This document shows positions 44,008 to 53,296 of a stretch of DNA of 64,000 nucleotides, piece by piece. Numbering within the stretch: position 1 is the stretch's first letter; every line of letters starts with the position of its first letter. The notes below the pieces were generated by a model. It did not search any database. It had not been told where the DNA came from and saw only the letters and a program-made list of their open reading frames with translations. A program made the position numbers and the translations under genes. The stretch covers positions 434,001-498,000 of the forward strand of contig NZ_JBHLZU010000027.1 of assembly GCF_042429765.1 (NCBI RefSeq), in the 5' to 3' direction. Origin of the DNA: Allokutzneria oryzae. Its GTDB lineage: Bacteria > Actinomycetota > Actinomycetes > Mycobacteriales > Pseudonocardiaceae.

Positions 44008-45171
44008 ATGCGGGTGATGTTCGCGGCGTCGGCGGGGGCGGACCAGGTGCTGCCCCTGGTCTCCACGGCGGTGGCGCTGCGGGCGGCCGGGCACGAGGTG
44101 CTGGTGGCCGCCGCCGGGCACGGCCGCGACGGCGGGCCGGCGGTGCTGGCCGCGTGCGGGCTGCCCGCGGTGGACCTGGCCCCGGAGGCAGACCTCGGCG
44201 CGGTGGTGCGGCGGCTGCGCTCCGATCCGTTGCTGCGCCACGTCACCACCTCCGCGCGGATTCCCGCCGACCTCGACCCGCTGTGCCGGGTGCGGGCCGA
44301 GCTCGCCGAGGTGATGGCCCCCGCGGCGGTGCGGGTGGCCGAGCGGTTCGCCCCGGACCTCGTGGTGTGCACGGCCGCTCAGGGCGCCGGACCGCTCGCC
44401 GCCGCCGTGGTCGGGGTGCCATGGGTGGAGCACGGCGTGAACCTCACCGACTCCGTGAACACCAGCCGTCTCGTCGTCTCGGCCATGAACGCGTCCCCGC
44501 AGCACTACGGCGTCCGCGCGCTCGCCCCGCCATCGGCGGTGCTCAGCGTCGTCCCGCCCAGCATGGGCGGGATCGGCGGCTGGCCGATGCGCCCCGTGCC
44601 GAACGACGGTGGCGGGCTGCTGCCGGAGTGGTTGCTGGAGCCGCCTTCCCGGCCCCGGATCGCGGTCGCGGTCGGCACCGCGCTGCCCGCGCTGAGCGGG
44701 CTCGGCGAGGTGGGGCGGCTGCTCGTCGCGGCCGAACGTCTCGACGTCGAGCTGGTCCTGGTGATGCCGGGTGACGAGGCGAACATGATGGGAGGCCTGC
44801 CCGGCAACGTGCGCGTCGGCGGGGCCACTCCGTTGTCGTTGCTGCTGCGGGCGTCTTCGGCCGTCGTGCACCACGGCGGGGCCGCGAGCGCGCTCGCCGC
44901 GCTGGACGCCGGGCTGCCGCAGCTCGTGCTGCCCCGAGGGGCTGACCACTTCGTCTCCGCCGAGGTCCTGCGGCGGCGTGGGGTCGCGCTGGTCGCCGAG
45001 CCGGCCAACGTCGACGCCGACCTGCTGGAGCGGTTGATCGCCGACCGCGCGCTCGCGGTGAACGCGACCGCCGTGTGCGGTGAGCTGCGCGCGCTGCCCA
45101 CGCCCTCGGAGATCGCCACGCGGCTGGTGTCGCTCGCCGGTTCACCGAAGTTGTCCGAAGCCGCGAGCTGA
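44008..45171 (+). CDS. GT1-family glycosyltransferase (macrolide/ErC-like)
   Basis: Encodes 387 residues from ATG 44008, preceded by GGGGAGGGGG. It is a GT-B fold protein: N-terminal RVMFAASAGADQVLPLVSTA and LRAAGHEVLVAA, C-terminal VHHGGAASALAALDAGLPQL followed by RGADHFVSAEVLRRRGVAL. This is close to the GT1 family that glycosylates polyketides and related aglycones. Nothing nearby makes an aglycone, so the acceptor may come from elsewhere or be exogenous (a detoxifying role). The divergent LysR gene probably controls it. Confidence 0.86.
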   Translation: MRVMFAASAGADQVLPLVSTAVALRAAGHEVLVAAAGHGRDGGPAVLAACGLPAVDLAPEADLGAVVRRLRSDPLLRHVTTSARIPADLDPLCRVRAELAEVMAPAAVRVAERFAPDLVVCTAAQGAGPLAAAVVGVPWVEHGVNLTDSVNTSRLVVSAMNASPQHYGVRALAPPSAVLSVVPPSMGGIGGWPMRPVPNDGGGLLPEWLLEPPSRPRIAVAVGTALPALSGLGEVGRLLVAAERLDVELVLVMPGDEANMMGGLPGNVRVGGATPLSLLLRASSAVVHHGGAASALAALDAGLPQLVLPRGADHFVSAEVLRRRGVALVAEPANVDADLLERLIADRALAVNATAVCGELRALPTPSEIATRLVSLAGSPKLSEAAS

Positions 45172-45244
45172 CGGTCCCCACAGCACGGCTTCCGCGGTAC
45201 CGCTACCGTCGTCGTCAGTGGTGTTCGCGAACGGGTAGGGGGAT

Positions 45245-47569
45245 ATGGGCGGCCCTGAAGATCGAGGCCGGACCGTGCGTCGAGGGCTCGCCGCGGGCTT
45301 CGCCGTGGTGCTCGCCGCACTGGTGACGGTGTCGCTCATGGGGATCAGCCCGCCCGCGCCGGTGCCCGCGAGCGCCGCGCCGACCGCGTTCTCCGCCGAG
45401 CGGGCCATGGCGCACCTCGCCGCGATCAGCTCCCGCCCGCATCCGATCGGCTCGCAGGAGCACACGGACGTGCGCGAGTACTTGCTGGGGCAACTGCGCT
45501 CGCTGGGCGTCGAGCCGACGGTCCAGCGCGCCACCACCAACCGGCAGACGAACTTCGGCGAGGTGCGCAACGTGCACGCCCGGATCGCCGGGCGGGCCAG
45601 CACGGGAACCGTGTTGCTGGTGGCGCACTACGACTCCACGCCGAAGGGACCGGGCGCGGCCGACGGCGGAGCCGGAGTGGCCGCGATCCTGGAGGCGGCA
45701 CGGGCGCTGCTGAGCGGTCCCCGGCCGCGCAACGACGTCGACATCCTGTTCACCGACGGCAAGGAGGCCGGACAGCTCGGCGCGCAGGCGTTCACCGCGG
45801 CGAACCTGCTCGACCCGAGGCGCACCGTGGTGCTCAACTTCGACGCCAAGGGCACCTCCGGCCCGTCCACCCTGGTCGAGACCGGGCGGGCGAGCTCCTG
45901 GCTGCTGCCCAGTCTGTCCGAAGTGGACAGACCGTTGGCGTGGTCGTTCACCGCGCCGCTGCGCCGGATCGCGCCGGAGGAGTCGGACTTCGCGGTGTTC
46001 CGCCGCGCGAACTTCCCCGGGCTGAGCTTCGCCATCACCGAGGACACCGCCCGCAACCACACCGGCGCGGACACCCTCGCCGCGGTGAGCCCCGGCAGCG
46101 TCCAGGACCACGGCGACAAGGCGCTCTCGCTGGCCAAGTCGTTGGGCGACAAGGACTTCGCCGAGTACCGGCGCGGTGCGTCGACGTACTTCACCGCGCT
46201 CGGCGCGCTGCTGAGCTACCCGAACTGGCTGGTGGTCCCGCTCGCGGTGCTCGCCGCGGTGCTCTTCGTCGCGGTGGTGTGGGTCGCCGCGCGGCGGCGC
46301 GGTGCCCGACTGGGGGCGATCGGCCTCGCCGCGAGCACCTTCGTCCTGCCGGTCGTGGTGACCAACGCGCTCGCGCACCTGGCGTGGTTGCTGCTCAAGC
46401 GGATCAAGCCCGACTACGCCCACATCGGCACCGGGACCACCTACCACCCGGAGCTCTACCAGGCCGGGCTGCTCGTGCTGAGCCTGGTTCTCACGGTGGT
46501 CTGGTACCTGCGGGTCCGTCGGTGGTGGTCCACCGAGGAGGTCGTGCTCGGGGTCTGGGCCTGGCTGACCGTGCTGTCGTCGGTGTGCGCGTTCCTGGTC
46601 ACGGGCGCGGCGTACGTGACGACGTTGCCGCTGATCTTCGGCTGTGTCGCGGTGCTGGCCGCTTTCCGTTGGGGCGGAAACGATCCGTTCTGGTCGCGGA
46701 TGGCCTTCGCGGCGGCCTCGCTGCCCGCCGCGGTGGTGATGGTCCCGCTGGTCGACTTCACCTCGCGGGGACTGGCGTTCGCCGGTCCGCCCCTCGTCGC
46801 CGCGGGGGTGCTCGCGGCCACCGCGCTGCCGCTGCTGGACCTCCTCCGGCCGCGCCGCCCGACGCTGCTGCCGATCGGTGCCGCCGTGCTCGCCGTGGCG
46901 CTGGTGGTCGCGGGCTCCGTGCTGGACCGCGTCGACCACGACAACCCCCGGCAGACGAGCCTGATCTACGCGATGGAGGCCGATGTCGGCAAGGCGTTCT
47001 GGATCAGCTACGACCCCGACCCGCTGCCGTGGACCGCTCGCCACGTCGGCGGAACGGAGGACGCCGAGCTGGCCGTGCTCGCCGAGGACGCGACTCCCGG
47101 TTCGCTCCTGTCCTACAAGGGCGGACGGGCCTCGCTCGCGGCGGTCGAGGCGCCGCGCGTCACCGTCCTGCGGTCCTACCGGGACAACGGACAGGACGCG
47201 GCGGTGCTCCGGCTTCAGGTGCTTTCCGGTGGCGCGCAACGGGTCTCGGTTTACGCGGAGACCGCTGAGCACACGATCCTCGACGCGACCGTGCAGGACG
47301 TGCGGATGGGCAAGCTCACCAGGAGCCTGCTCTCCCGCGACCCGTGGAACTGGGGGTTCAGCTTCATCGGCGTTCCGGCCGATGGCATCGAGGTGGAGCT
47401 GCGGGTGCGGGGCAGCGGGCAGCTGCCGCTGCGGCTGGTCGGCCACCGCTACGGGTTGCCCTCCGTCCCGGAGCTCCGGCCGATGCCGGAGGACGTGGTC
47501 TTCTCCGCGCGCCCCGGCAACCTGACCGTGGTGTCGCGGACGCAGCGGATGGACCTCGCCCCGCGCTGA
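45245..47569 (+). CDS. Membrane-anchored M28 family metallopeptidase
   Basis: Encodes 774 residues. One N-terminal membrane segment (about 15-32) is followed by an exported M28 domain (about 48-310). Zinc-site elements are AHYDSTPKGPGAADGGAG near 126, TDGKEAGQLGAQAF near 170 and NHTGADT near 271. Eight or so membrane helices follow at about 325-565, then a C-terminal soluble domain of about 200 residues with beta-rich character. This layout (peptidase, helices, tail) is like the Fxna/ERMP1-type M28 peptidases. GGTAGGGGGAT directly precedes the ATG. Role: extracytoplasmic aminopeptidase of unknown substrate. Confidence 0.88.
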   Translation: MGGPEDRGRTVRRGLAAGFAVVLAALVTVSLMGISPPAPVPASAAPTAFSAERAMAHLAAISSRPHPIGSQEHTDVREYLLGQLRSLGVEPTVQRATTNRQTNFGEVRNVHARIAGRASTGTVLLVAHYDSTPKGPGAADGGAGVAAILEAARALLSGPRPRNDVDILFTDGKEAGQLGAQAFTAANLLDPRRTVVLNFDAKGTSGPSTLVETGRASSWLLPSLSEVDRPLAWSFTAPLRRIAPEESDFAVFRRANFPGLSFAITEDTARNHTGADTLAAVSPGSVQDHGDKALSLAKSLGDKDFAEYRRGASTYFTALGALLSYPNWLVVPLAVLAAVLFVAVVWVAARRRGARLGAIGLAASTFVLPVVVTNALAHLAWLLLKRIKPDYAHIGTGTTYHPELYQAGLLVLSLVLTVVWYLRVRRWWSTEEVVLGVWAWLTVLSSVCAFLVTGAAYVTTLPLIFGCVAVLAAFRWGGNDPFWSRMAFAAASLPAAVVMVPLVDFTSRGLAFAGPPLVAAGVLAATALPLLDLLRPRRPTLLPIGAAVLAVALVVAGSVLDRVDHDNPRQTSLIYAMEADVGKAFWISYDPDPLPWTARHVGGTEDAELAVLAEDATPGSLLSYKGGRASLAAVEAPRVTVLRSYRDNGQDAAVLRLQVLSGGAQRVSVYAETAEHTILDATVQDVRMGKLTRSLLSRDPWNWGFSFIGVPADGIEVELRVRGSGQLPLRLVGHRYGLPSVPELRPMPEDVVFSARPGNLTVVSRTQRMDLAPR

Positions 47570-47573
47570 CCGT

Positions 47574-47614
47574 ACTATTCGACTGATAGTCGAACGCCGT
47601 AACCGATAATCGGT
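47574..47614 (+). promoter_or_regulatory. Overlapping palindromes upstream of the thioredoxin-fold gene
   Basis: Three dyads lie within 41 bp. ACTAT-N7-ATAGT is at 47574-47590, TTCGACT-GAT-AGTCGAA at 47578-47594, and ACCGAT-A-ATCGGT at 47602-47614. They end 11 bases before the ATG, so a bound protein would block transcription or translation start. The regulator is not identified. Confidence 0.6.
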
Positions 47615-47625
47615 CAGGAGTGGGC

Positions 47626-48120
47626 ATGGTCGCTGAGGTCTTCCCGCTCGCCGACATCGGCCTGCCGCTCGGGGCGCGCGTCCCGGACTTCACGCTGCCC
47701 GACGCGCGGGGCCGCCTGGTCCGGCTGGCCGAGCGGCTGCGGACCGGTCCGGTCGTGCTGATCTTCTGCCGGAGCGAGGGGTGCTCCTGCTGCGCCGTGC
47801 GGCTGCGCGCCTACCTGCGCGCGTTGCCGGAGCTCGCCGAGTTCGGCGCGGCACTGATCACCATCAGCCCCCGGCCGCCGGTCCCCACACTGTCCACAGA
47901 GGACGAGCACCGGCGGTCGCTCGACGTGCTCGGCGATGTCGAACAACGGGTGTTCGCCGACTTCGGGCTGCGCCGGGAGCTGTCCGGCGAGCCCGTCCCT
48001 GCCACCTTCGTGCTCGACCGCCAGGGCGTCGTGCGGGCTCGGCACGTGGGCGTGGACCACGGCACCACGATGGAGCCCGCCGACGCGCTCGCGGCGGTTG
48101 AGGCGATCACCCTCGGCTGA
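47626..48120 (+). CDS. Peroxiredoxin/AhpC-TSA-like thioredoxin-fold protein
   Basis: Encodes 164 residues. ATG 47626 is five bases after AGGAG; a GTG at 47620 is a weaker alternative. The N-terminal GARVPDFTLPDARGRLVRLAE and VVLIFCRSEGCSCCAVRL are typical of the AhpC/TSA fold. The active-site region is unusual: instead of the peroxidatic TPxCT there is a CRSEGCSCC cluster with four cysteines at 48, 53, 55 and 56. It may act as a thiol-disulfide exchange or metal-linked redox protein. Two or three palindromes lie just upstream, suggesting redox- or metal-responsive control. Confidence 0.8.
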   Translation: MVAEVFPLADIGLPLGARVPDFTLPDARGRLVRLAERLRTGPVVLIFCRSEGCSCCAVRLRAYLRALPELAEFGAALITISPRPPVPTLSTEDEHRRSLDVLGDVEQRVFADFGLRRELSGEPVPATFVLDRQGVVRARHVGVDHGTTMEPADALAAVEAITLG

Positions 48121-48149
48121 AGGGCGAACCGCTTCGACGGGGCCTCGGC

Positions 48150-49004
48150 CTACCCCACCTCCTCCGCGAGGTTCACGCCCTTGAGGTAGGAGTCCCACCA
48201 CAGGCTCGACGGGCGGCCGTTGAGGTCGGTGAACCCGTAGTCGTCAGCCAGCTCCACCACCGTGCGCACCGTGCCCGAGTGCCGCGACGGGTCCGGGTCC
48301 GCCGCCAGCGCCGCCACCGCGCGCCCGACGAACTCAGGGGACTCGGTCAGCTTCGCCTGCTCCTCGGTGATGAACTCGCGCATCGCCTCGGTGAGCATCC
48401 AGCCCGGCGACACCGCCAGCGCGGTCACCCCGTACGGCGCGAAGTCCTCGGCCAGCCCCACCGGCATCCGGTTGATCGCCGTCTTCACCACGTCGTAGTA
48501 GAGGTTCTGGTTCTTGGCGTAGTCGTCGCTGACCGCCCACGTGGTCAACGCGACGAGGCCGCCGCGCGTCTCGGTGAGCAACGGCGCGGCCAGCTGCACG
48601 GTCACCATGTGCGCGCGCAGCCCCGCGTCGAGCATCAGGTCCAGGTGCGCGGGGTCCAGCTCCCACGCCTTCTGCTGCCGCACCTGCTTCTCGTAGCCGC
48701 CCCAGGCGTTGGACGCCAGGATGTCCAGCCGCCCCGACTCCGCGCGCACCCGCTCGAACAACGCCCTGACCTGGTCGTCGTCGGTGTGGTCGCAGCGCAC
48801 CGCGATGCCCCGGCCGCCGCGCGCGGTGACCTCCTCCGCGGCGTCCTCGACGGTCTCCGGGCGGCCGGTCGGACTGCCGTTGTCCCTGCTGGAGCGCCCG
48901 GTCACGTACACAGTGGCCCCACGCTCACCGAGCACGGCGGCGATGCCGCGGCCCGCGCCCCTGCTCGCCCCGGTCACCACGGCGATCTTGCCGTCCAGTC
49001 GCAT
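48150..49004 (-). CDS. Short-chain dehydrogenase/reductase
   Basis: Encodes 284 residues. The cofactor site TGASRGAGRGIA is at 11-22, with the following GRSSRDN segment suggesting NADP preference. NAWGG replaces the usual NNAG; the catalytic pair is YYDVVK near 169, followed by PGWMLTEAMREF. ATG 49004 has GGAGG at nine bases. Together these identify a classical SDR of unknown substrate. It lies downstream of, and in the same direction as, the DAO-type oxidase gene with a 89-bp gap, so an operon is possible. Confidence 0.88.
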   Translation of the reverse strand: MRLDGKIAVVTGASRGAGRGIAAVLGERGATVYVTGRSSRDNGSPTGRPETVEDAAEEVTARGGRGIAVRCDHTDDDQVRALFERVRAESGRLDILASNAWGGYEKQVRQQKAWELDPAHLDLMLDAGLRAHMVTVQLAAPLLTETRGGLVALTTWAVSDDYAKNQNLYYDVVKTAINRMPVGLAEDFAPYGVTALAVSPGWMLTEAMREFITEEQAKLTESPEFVGRAVAALAADPDPSRHSGTVRTVVELADDYGFTDLNGRPSSLWWDSYLKGVNLAEEVG

Positions 49005-49093
49005 GTCCCATTTCCTCCGTCGCGTTCTTCGCTTGACGACGACAGATGCTCCGGGTGAAACCTGACAACCCGTGGCAGCGTTTCGCCGCGAGG

Positions 49094-50305
49094 TCAGGCG
49101 GCCTGGAGGCTGGGCCGGGTGAGCGCGAACGGGGCCAGCTCCGCGGGGGCCCAGCCCGACGGCACCGCGAGGGCCAGCGCCCGCGAGAGCGCCATCGCCA
49201 GCGGCGTGCCATGCGTGTTGAAGCCGCCCGCCGCCCAGATGTTCTCGTCGGCGCGGTGCACGACCGGGAGGTGGTCGGCGGTGCGGGCGATCGGGGCGGC
49301 CCTGCGCTGCATCGCCCGGATCGGGCCGAGTGCGGGGAACAGCCTGGGCAGCACGCCGAGCAGCCCCGAGTGCGCCGCGTCCTCCGGCTCGCGGTCGAGC
49401 GCGGAGACCCCGTTGGGGCCGTCCGCCACCCGGCAGCCGCCGAGGATCACCCGGCCGTCCCTGGTCTGCTGCCAGTACTCGCCGTCCGGGCTGACCGCCG
49501 CCGACATGCCGGTGGCGAACACCGGCGGCAGCACGTCGGTGGCCAGCACCTGCGCCTGGGCCGGTGTGACCACCTGCTTCAGCTCGGGCACCAGGTGGCC
49601 GGCCCACGCGTTGACCGCGACCACCGCCGCCTCGGCCCGCACCATCCCGCGCGTGGTCATCACCCGCACACCCTTGGCCGCCTGCCTGACTTCGATCACC
49701 GCCGTGCCGGTGTGCACCGTGGCGCCGTTGTCCATCGCCGCCCTGGTCAGCGCGAGCACCAGCAGCGTCGGGTCGACGACGCCGCCCGGCAGCAGCAGGC
49801 CGCAGCGCACGTCGCCCGCGATCTGGGTGCTGACCGAGGAGCGCAGGTCTCGCGGGCTGAGCCACTCGGTCCGCACGCCCTCGGCCGCCAGCGCCCGCTC
49901 GTGCGCGGCGAGCCGGTCGAGCTGGGTGCCGCCGACGGCGAGCTGGATGTGCCCGTTGTCCCGCAGCAGGCACTCGATTCCGTCGGACTCGCTCGCCTTG
50001 CGCAGCAAGGAGAAGCCCTTCTCCGCGATGCGCAGCACCAGCCTCGCCGTCCGCGTGCCGAGCCGGTGCGTCGCCTGCTCGAAGGGCTCCGGTGTCGTCG
50101 GCACCACCAGGCCCGCGCCCGAGCCGCTGGCCCCGCAGGCGAGGCTGCCCGCCTCCAGCACGGTGACCCGCCTGCCCGCCCGCGCCAGCCAGTACGCGCA
50201 GGCCGCGCCGAAGAGGCCGCCGCCGATGATCACGACGTCAGTGACGGCGGGGGGAGCGTCGGTGGTGTGCGCGGTCAGGGGCGACCGGTGCCGGGTCGGT
50301 GGCAC
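49094..50305 (-). CDS. FAD-dependent amine/amino-acid oxidase (DAO family)
   Basis: Encodes 403 residues from GTG 50305, preceded by GAAGGGATC. The FAD-binding motif is VVIIGGGLFGAACAYWLARA at about 24-43, with the strand-end EAG nearby and GASGSGAGLV following. The DAO C-terminus has ENIWAAGGFNTHGTPLAMAL near 365. Such enzymes oxidise secondary or primary amines of amino acids (sarcosine, glycine, D-amino acids, opines). No subunit partner is visible, so it is probably a monomeric cytoplasmic oxidase. IclR lies upstream on the same strand and may regulate it. Confidence 0.87.
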   Translation of the reverse strand: MPPTRHRSPLTAHTTDAPPAVTDVVIIGGGLFGAACAYWLARAGRRVTVLEAGSLACGASGSGAGLVVPTTPEPFEQATHRLGTRTARLVLRIAEKGFSLLRKASESDGIECLLRDNGHIQLAVGGTQLDRLAAHERALAAEGVRTEWLSPRDLRSSVSTQIAGDVRCGLLLPGGVVDPTLLVLALTRAAMDNGATVHTGTAVIEVRQAAKGVRVMTTRGMVRAEAAVVAVNAWAGHLVPELKQVVTPAQAQVLATDVLPPVFATGMSAAVSPDGEYWQQTRDGRVILGGCRVADGPNGVSALDREPEDAAHSGLLGVLPRLFPALGPIRAMQRRAAPIARTADHLPVVHRADENIWAAGGFNTHGTPLAMALSRALALAVPSGWAPAELAPFALTRPSLQAA

Positions 50306-50758
50306 GAGTGATCCCTTCGTGAGGAGGCGTGCTCCGCATCGGCAGCGGTCCGGACGACAGGGGGAGGAATCGTCCGGACCGCCGTCCGGGAAGCGTGGGA
50401 ACGGGGCCGTCGAATATGGCGACGGGTCCGTGGGGAATGAGGAGTGCGGTTCGTCAAAGATTCCCGGAATGTGTCGCAGAGCGTTCCGGGAAGGTGTGAA
50501 CAGGGTGGCCGTCCCCGGCCTCAGGCGATCCTGCTGACGGGGCGCAGTGAGGACAAGGTCCTTGCCTGTCCGGGACAGTCCCGGACAGGCAAGGCGACAG
50601 TCCGGCCGCGCTGTCCGGCTGCCCGGGGTCCCCGGTTGGACGCGAAATAGCTCGTCGGCTCCAGCGCGCCCGGCGTCACGGCCGAATGCCCGCTGGTTCC
50701 AAGAATCGAGATGGCGGAATGGAGAACGCCGGTGTAGCTGCTTTCTTCCTCCGGCGCG
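50306..50758. other. Intergenic region between IclR and DAO genes
   Basis: A 453-bp gap without a supported gene. It contains a 35-bp hairpin (50560-50594) and, nearer the DAO start, the GAAGGG ribosome site. No promoter boxes are obvious. Confidence 0.5.
50560..50594 (-). terminator. 15-bp-stem hairpin downstream of IclR
   Basis: A perfect 15-bp stem, CCTTGCCTGTCCGGG with its complement, spans 50560-50574 and 50580-50594; the 5-nt loop ACAGT can add one more pair. It lies about 165 bp past the IclR stop and 255 bp before the DAO start. It may end the IclR transcript or be an isolated structural repeat. Confidence 0.6.
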
Positions 50759-51433
50759 TCAGCGCACAGCGGCGGCGACCAGCGCGGCCAGCGCGACGAC
50801 CTCGCGGGCCATTCCCGACCGCTCGCTCGCCCTGGAGACGGGCACGATCATGCCGACGCTGGCCTCGACGGGGCCGCCGACGAGAACCGGGGCGGCGATG
50901 CCGGTGAAGCCGGGCAGCAGCTCGCCGGTGGTCACCGCGAAGCCGCACCGCCGCGCCTCGGTGACCTCGGCGCGCTCCCCGGCCACCGCGGGCCGCCCGG
51001 ACAGGATCGCCAGCCCGCTCGCGGCCACGGTCAGCGGCGCGCGGCTGCCCGGCCGGATGCCGACGTGGAAGTCGGCGTGCCGGGGCTCGATCGAGGCCAG
51101 CGCCACCGACTCGGCGCCGTCGGCGACGTGCAGCACGGCGGTCAGCCCGAGCCGCTCGGCGGCCTCGGCCAGCAGCGGGGTCGCCGCGCCGACGAGGTCG
51201 GCCGAGACCAGTCCGGCCAGGCTGACCAGCGCGGTGCCCAGCACGTAGCGCCCGTCCCCGCGCCGCGCGGCGAAGCCCCGGTTGAGCAGGGTGGCCAGCA
51301 ACCGGGCGGCGATGGAGCGGTGCACGCCGAGCCGCGCGGCGACGTCGGTCGCGGAAAGCCCGCCGGCTTCGGCCCCGAGCAGCTGGAGGACCTGGAGCCC
51401 GCGGTCGAGGGTCTGGGCGATCTCCTGCGGCAT
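50759..51433 (-). CDS. IclR-family transcriptional regulator
   Basis: Encodes 224 residues. The N-terminal winged helix has TLDRGLQVLQLLGAEAGGLS and DVAARLGVHRSIAARLLATL; the C-terminal IclR effector domain holds AASGLAILSGRP and VSVGMIVPVS-like elements (here ASVGMIVPVSRAS). ATG 51433 (MPQEIAQ) is chosen because it lies just after the DUF3995 stop. An in-frame ATG at 51460 would overlap that gene by 20 bp. It may control the DAO oxidase and SDR genes downstream. The ligand is unknown. Confidence 0.87.
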   Translation of the reverse strand: MPQEIAQTLDRGLQVLQLLGAEAGGLSATDVAARLGVHRSIAARLLATLLNRGFAARRGDGRYVLGTALVSLAGLVSADLVGAATPLLAEAAERLGLTAVLHVADGAESVALASIEPRHADFHVGIRPGSRAPLTVAASGLAILSGRPAVAGERAEVTEARRCGFAVTTGELLPGFTGIAAPVLVGGPVEASVGMIVPVSRASERSGMAREVVALAALVAAAVR

Positions 51434-51440
51434 GCGCCGA

Positions 51441-51896
51441 TTATCTCTCGTTTGCGGCATCCGTCCGCGCCAGCACCGCGACGGTGCCCAGCAGGAAGGC
51501 CCACAACAGGAAGACGGGCGAGTACACCGCCAACGCCAGATCGGCCGCTCCGCTCATCGGCGGGACCAGGTCGCGCAGCGGGTACAGCAGCAACAGACCC
51601 GAGAACCCCCGCAACGCCAGCACCAGCACGACGATCCACGCCGGAACCTGGAGCGCTCGCCACCTCCTGGCGAGGCCGAGCGGCAGCAGCGCGGCCACCA
51701 CCGCGGCGACCACGAGACCCCACGGGGAGAGCCATGGGTCGCTCAGCACGTGTTCGGTGACTCCGACCGAGTCCCGCAGCGTCTGGCCACCCAACGCCCA
51801 GTACGCCCGCAGGCTCGCGTAGAGGAGCGCGAGCGCGACAGCGCCCTGGCTGGCGATCGTCGCGAGTGGACCACGCAGATCCGGCTCTCCCGTCAC
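51441..51896 (-). CDS. DUF3995 family membrane protein
   Basis: Encodes 151 residues from GTG 51896, with GGAGGAGG just upstream (51900-51907). Four membrane helices are visible. The first loop contains AYWALGGQTLRDSVG, the diagnostic motif of the DUF3995 family. Function is unknown for the family. Its stop lies eight bases upstream of the IclR start, so they are probably co-transcribed, and it is divergent from the histidine kinase gene. Confidence 0.83.
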   Translation of the reverse strand: MTGEPDLRGPLATIASQGAVALALLYASLRAYWALGGQTLRDSVGVTEHVLSDPWLSPWGLVVAAVVAALLPLGLARRWRALQVPAWIVVLVLALRGFSGLLLLYPLRDLVPPMSGAADLALAVYSPVFLLWAFLLGTVAVLARTDAANER

Positions 51897-52057
51897 ACTC
51901 CTCCTCCCGGTCCGGCCTGGGCACCCCTCGAAGCCCAGGCCGATCACCACGACCGAGCCTGCTGCCACGGAGGTGCGGCGCGGCTCCCGCCATGGTGCCG
52001 ATCACCTCCCCCGCGAGAGGGAGACGGCGCGTCGCGCGGTCTGCCAGGATCGACACC

Positions 52058-53296
52058 GTGACCGGAGTCCTTCGACGCGTGCTGAGCCCGCTGGTCAGCC
52101 GGTTCACCTTCCGGTCATGGATCCTGCTGCTACCGGGTGGCGCGCTGCTGCTGTCCTTCACCGGTCTCGACCTCGGCATCGGCACGGTGCTCGGTGGATG
52201 GTTCCCGTGGCAGCCGGTCAAGGCACTGGTGATGGTGCTCGCCGTTGCGGTCCCGCCAGTGGTCACGGGCTTCATCCCGGCTGTGCGGATGGTGGAGATC
52301 GTCGCCGTGCGCGCGCTGCTCGGCGTGCCGCTGCCGGACTACTCCGCCGAGGACGGGCGTTCTTGGCGCACCCGCTGGCGCACGGCGGGCTGGTTCCTGG
52401 TGCACCTGCTCGCGGGCGGGGTGGTCGCGCTGATCACGTTGCTGGTGCCCACGTTCGGCGCCGCCATGCTGATCGCGCCACTGGTTCCCGAGCAACGCAT
52501 CATCTTCTCCGACAACGGGGTTGTTGAGCTGCCCACCGGCGCCGCCGCGTGGTGGGGAGTACCGACGGGGCTCGGGCTCCTCGCCGCCGCGCTGTACGTG
52601 ATCTTCTGGCTGGGCGTGCTGATGCGCAGACTCGCGCCTGCGTTGCTGGGCCCCTCGCAGGAGGAGCGCATCGCCAAGCTGGAACGCCGCACCGAGCAGC
52701 TCGCCGAGCGCAACCGGCTCGCGCGGGAGCTGCACGACTCCGTCGGTCACGCGCTCACGATCACCACGGTGCAGGCGGGCGCGGCGCGGCTGGTGCTGGA
52801 CAACGACCCGGAGTTCGTGCGCAAGGCGTTGGTGGCGATCGAGGACGCGGGCCGCGCCGCGCTCGAAGATCTCGACCACGTGCTCGGGCTGCTGCGGGAC
52901 GAGCGCGCGGCGGCGACCACTCCGCAGCGGACGCTGGCCGATGTCCGTTCGCTGCTGGACAAACCGGGGGTCGATGCCGAGCTCGTCGGCGACATCGGCC
53001 GTGTGCGGCCCGCGGTGTCCAGGGAGGCCTACCGGATCGTGCAGGAGTGCCTGACCAACGCGCTGCGGCACGCGGGCGAGGTGGACGTGCGGGTGCGGAT
53101 CGCGGCGCTGGACGGGTGCTTGGAGCTGGCGGTGACCAATCCGGTCGCCTCGGCAGGGGCCTCGCGCGGCGGCGGCAGGGGACTGGCCGGGATGCGGGAG
53201 CGGGTGACCGTCCTGGGTGGACGGTTCTCCGCCGGGGAACACAATGGACTGTGGCGGGTCGATGTGACCCTGCCGTTGGGGGAAAGACTGAGATGA
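52058..53296 (+). CDS. Sensor histidine kinase (HisKA_3, NarL-type system)
   Basis: Encodes 412 residues. GTG 52058 has AGGA nine bases upstream; an in-frame ATG at 51992 is possible. Four or so membrane helices in the first 195 residues form a small sensor without a large extracellular loop. A coiled coil (EERIAKLERRTEQLAERN) leads to the HisKA_3 H-box ELHDSVGH near 224. The ATPase region has EAYRIVQECLTNALRHA and RGGGRGLAGMRERV. The stop overlaps the response regulator start (ATGA, 53293-53296). The signal is probably sensed in or at the membrane. Confidence 0.93.
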   Translation: MTGVLRRVLSPLVSRFTFRSWILLLPGGALLLSFTGLDLGIGTVLGGWFPWQPVKALVMVLAVAVPPVVTGFIPAVRMVEIVAVRALLGVPLPDYSAEDGRSWRTRWRTAGWFLVHLLAGGVVALITLLVPTFGAAMLIAPLVPEQRIIFSDNGVVELPTGAAAWWGVPTGLGLLAAALYVIFWLGVLMRRLAPALLGPSQEERIAKLERRTEQLAERNRLARELHDSVGHALTITTVQAGAARLVLDNDPEFVRKALVAIEDAGRAALEDLDHVLGLLRDERAAATTPQRTLADVRSLLDKPGVDAELVGDIGRVRPAVSREAYRIVQECLTNALRHAGEVDVRVRIAALDGCLELAVTNPVASAGASRGGGRGLAGMRERVTVLGGRFSAGEHNGLWRVDVTLPLGERLR

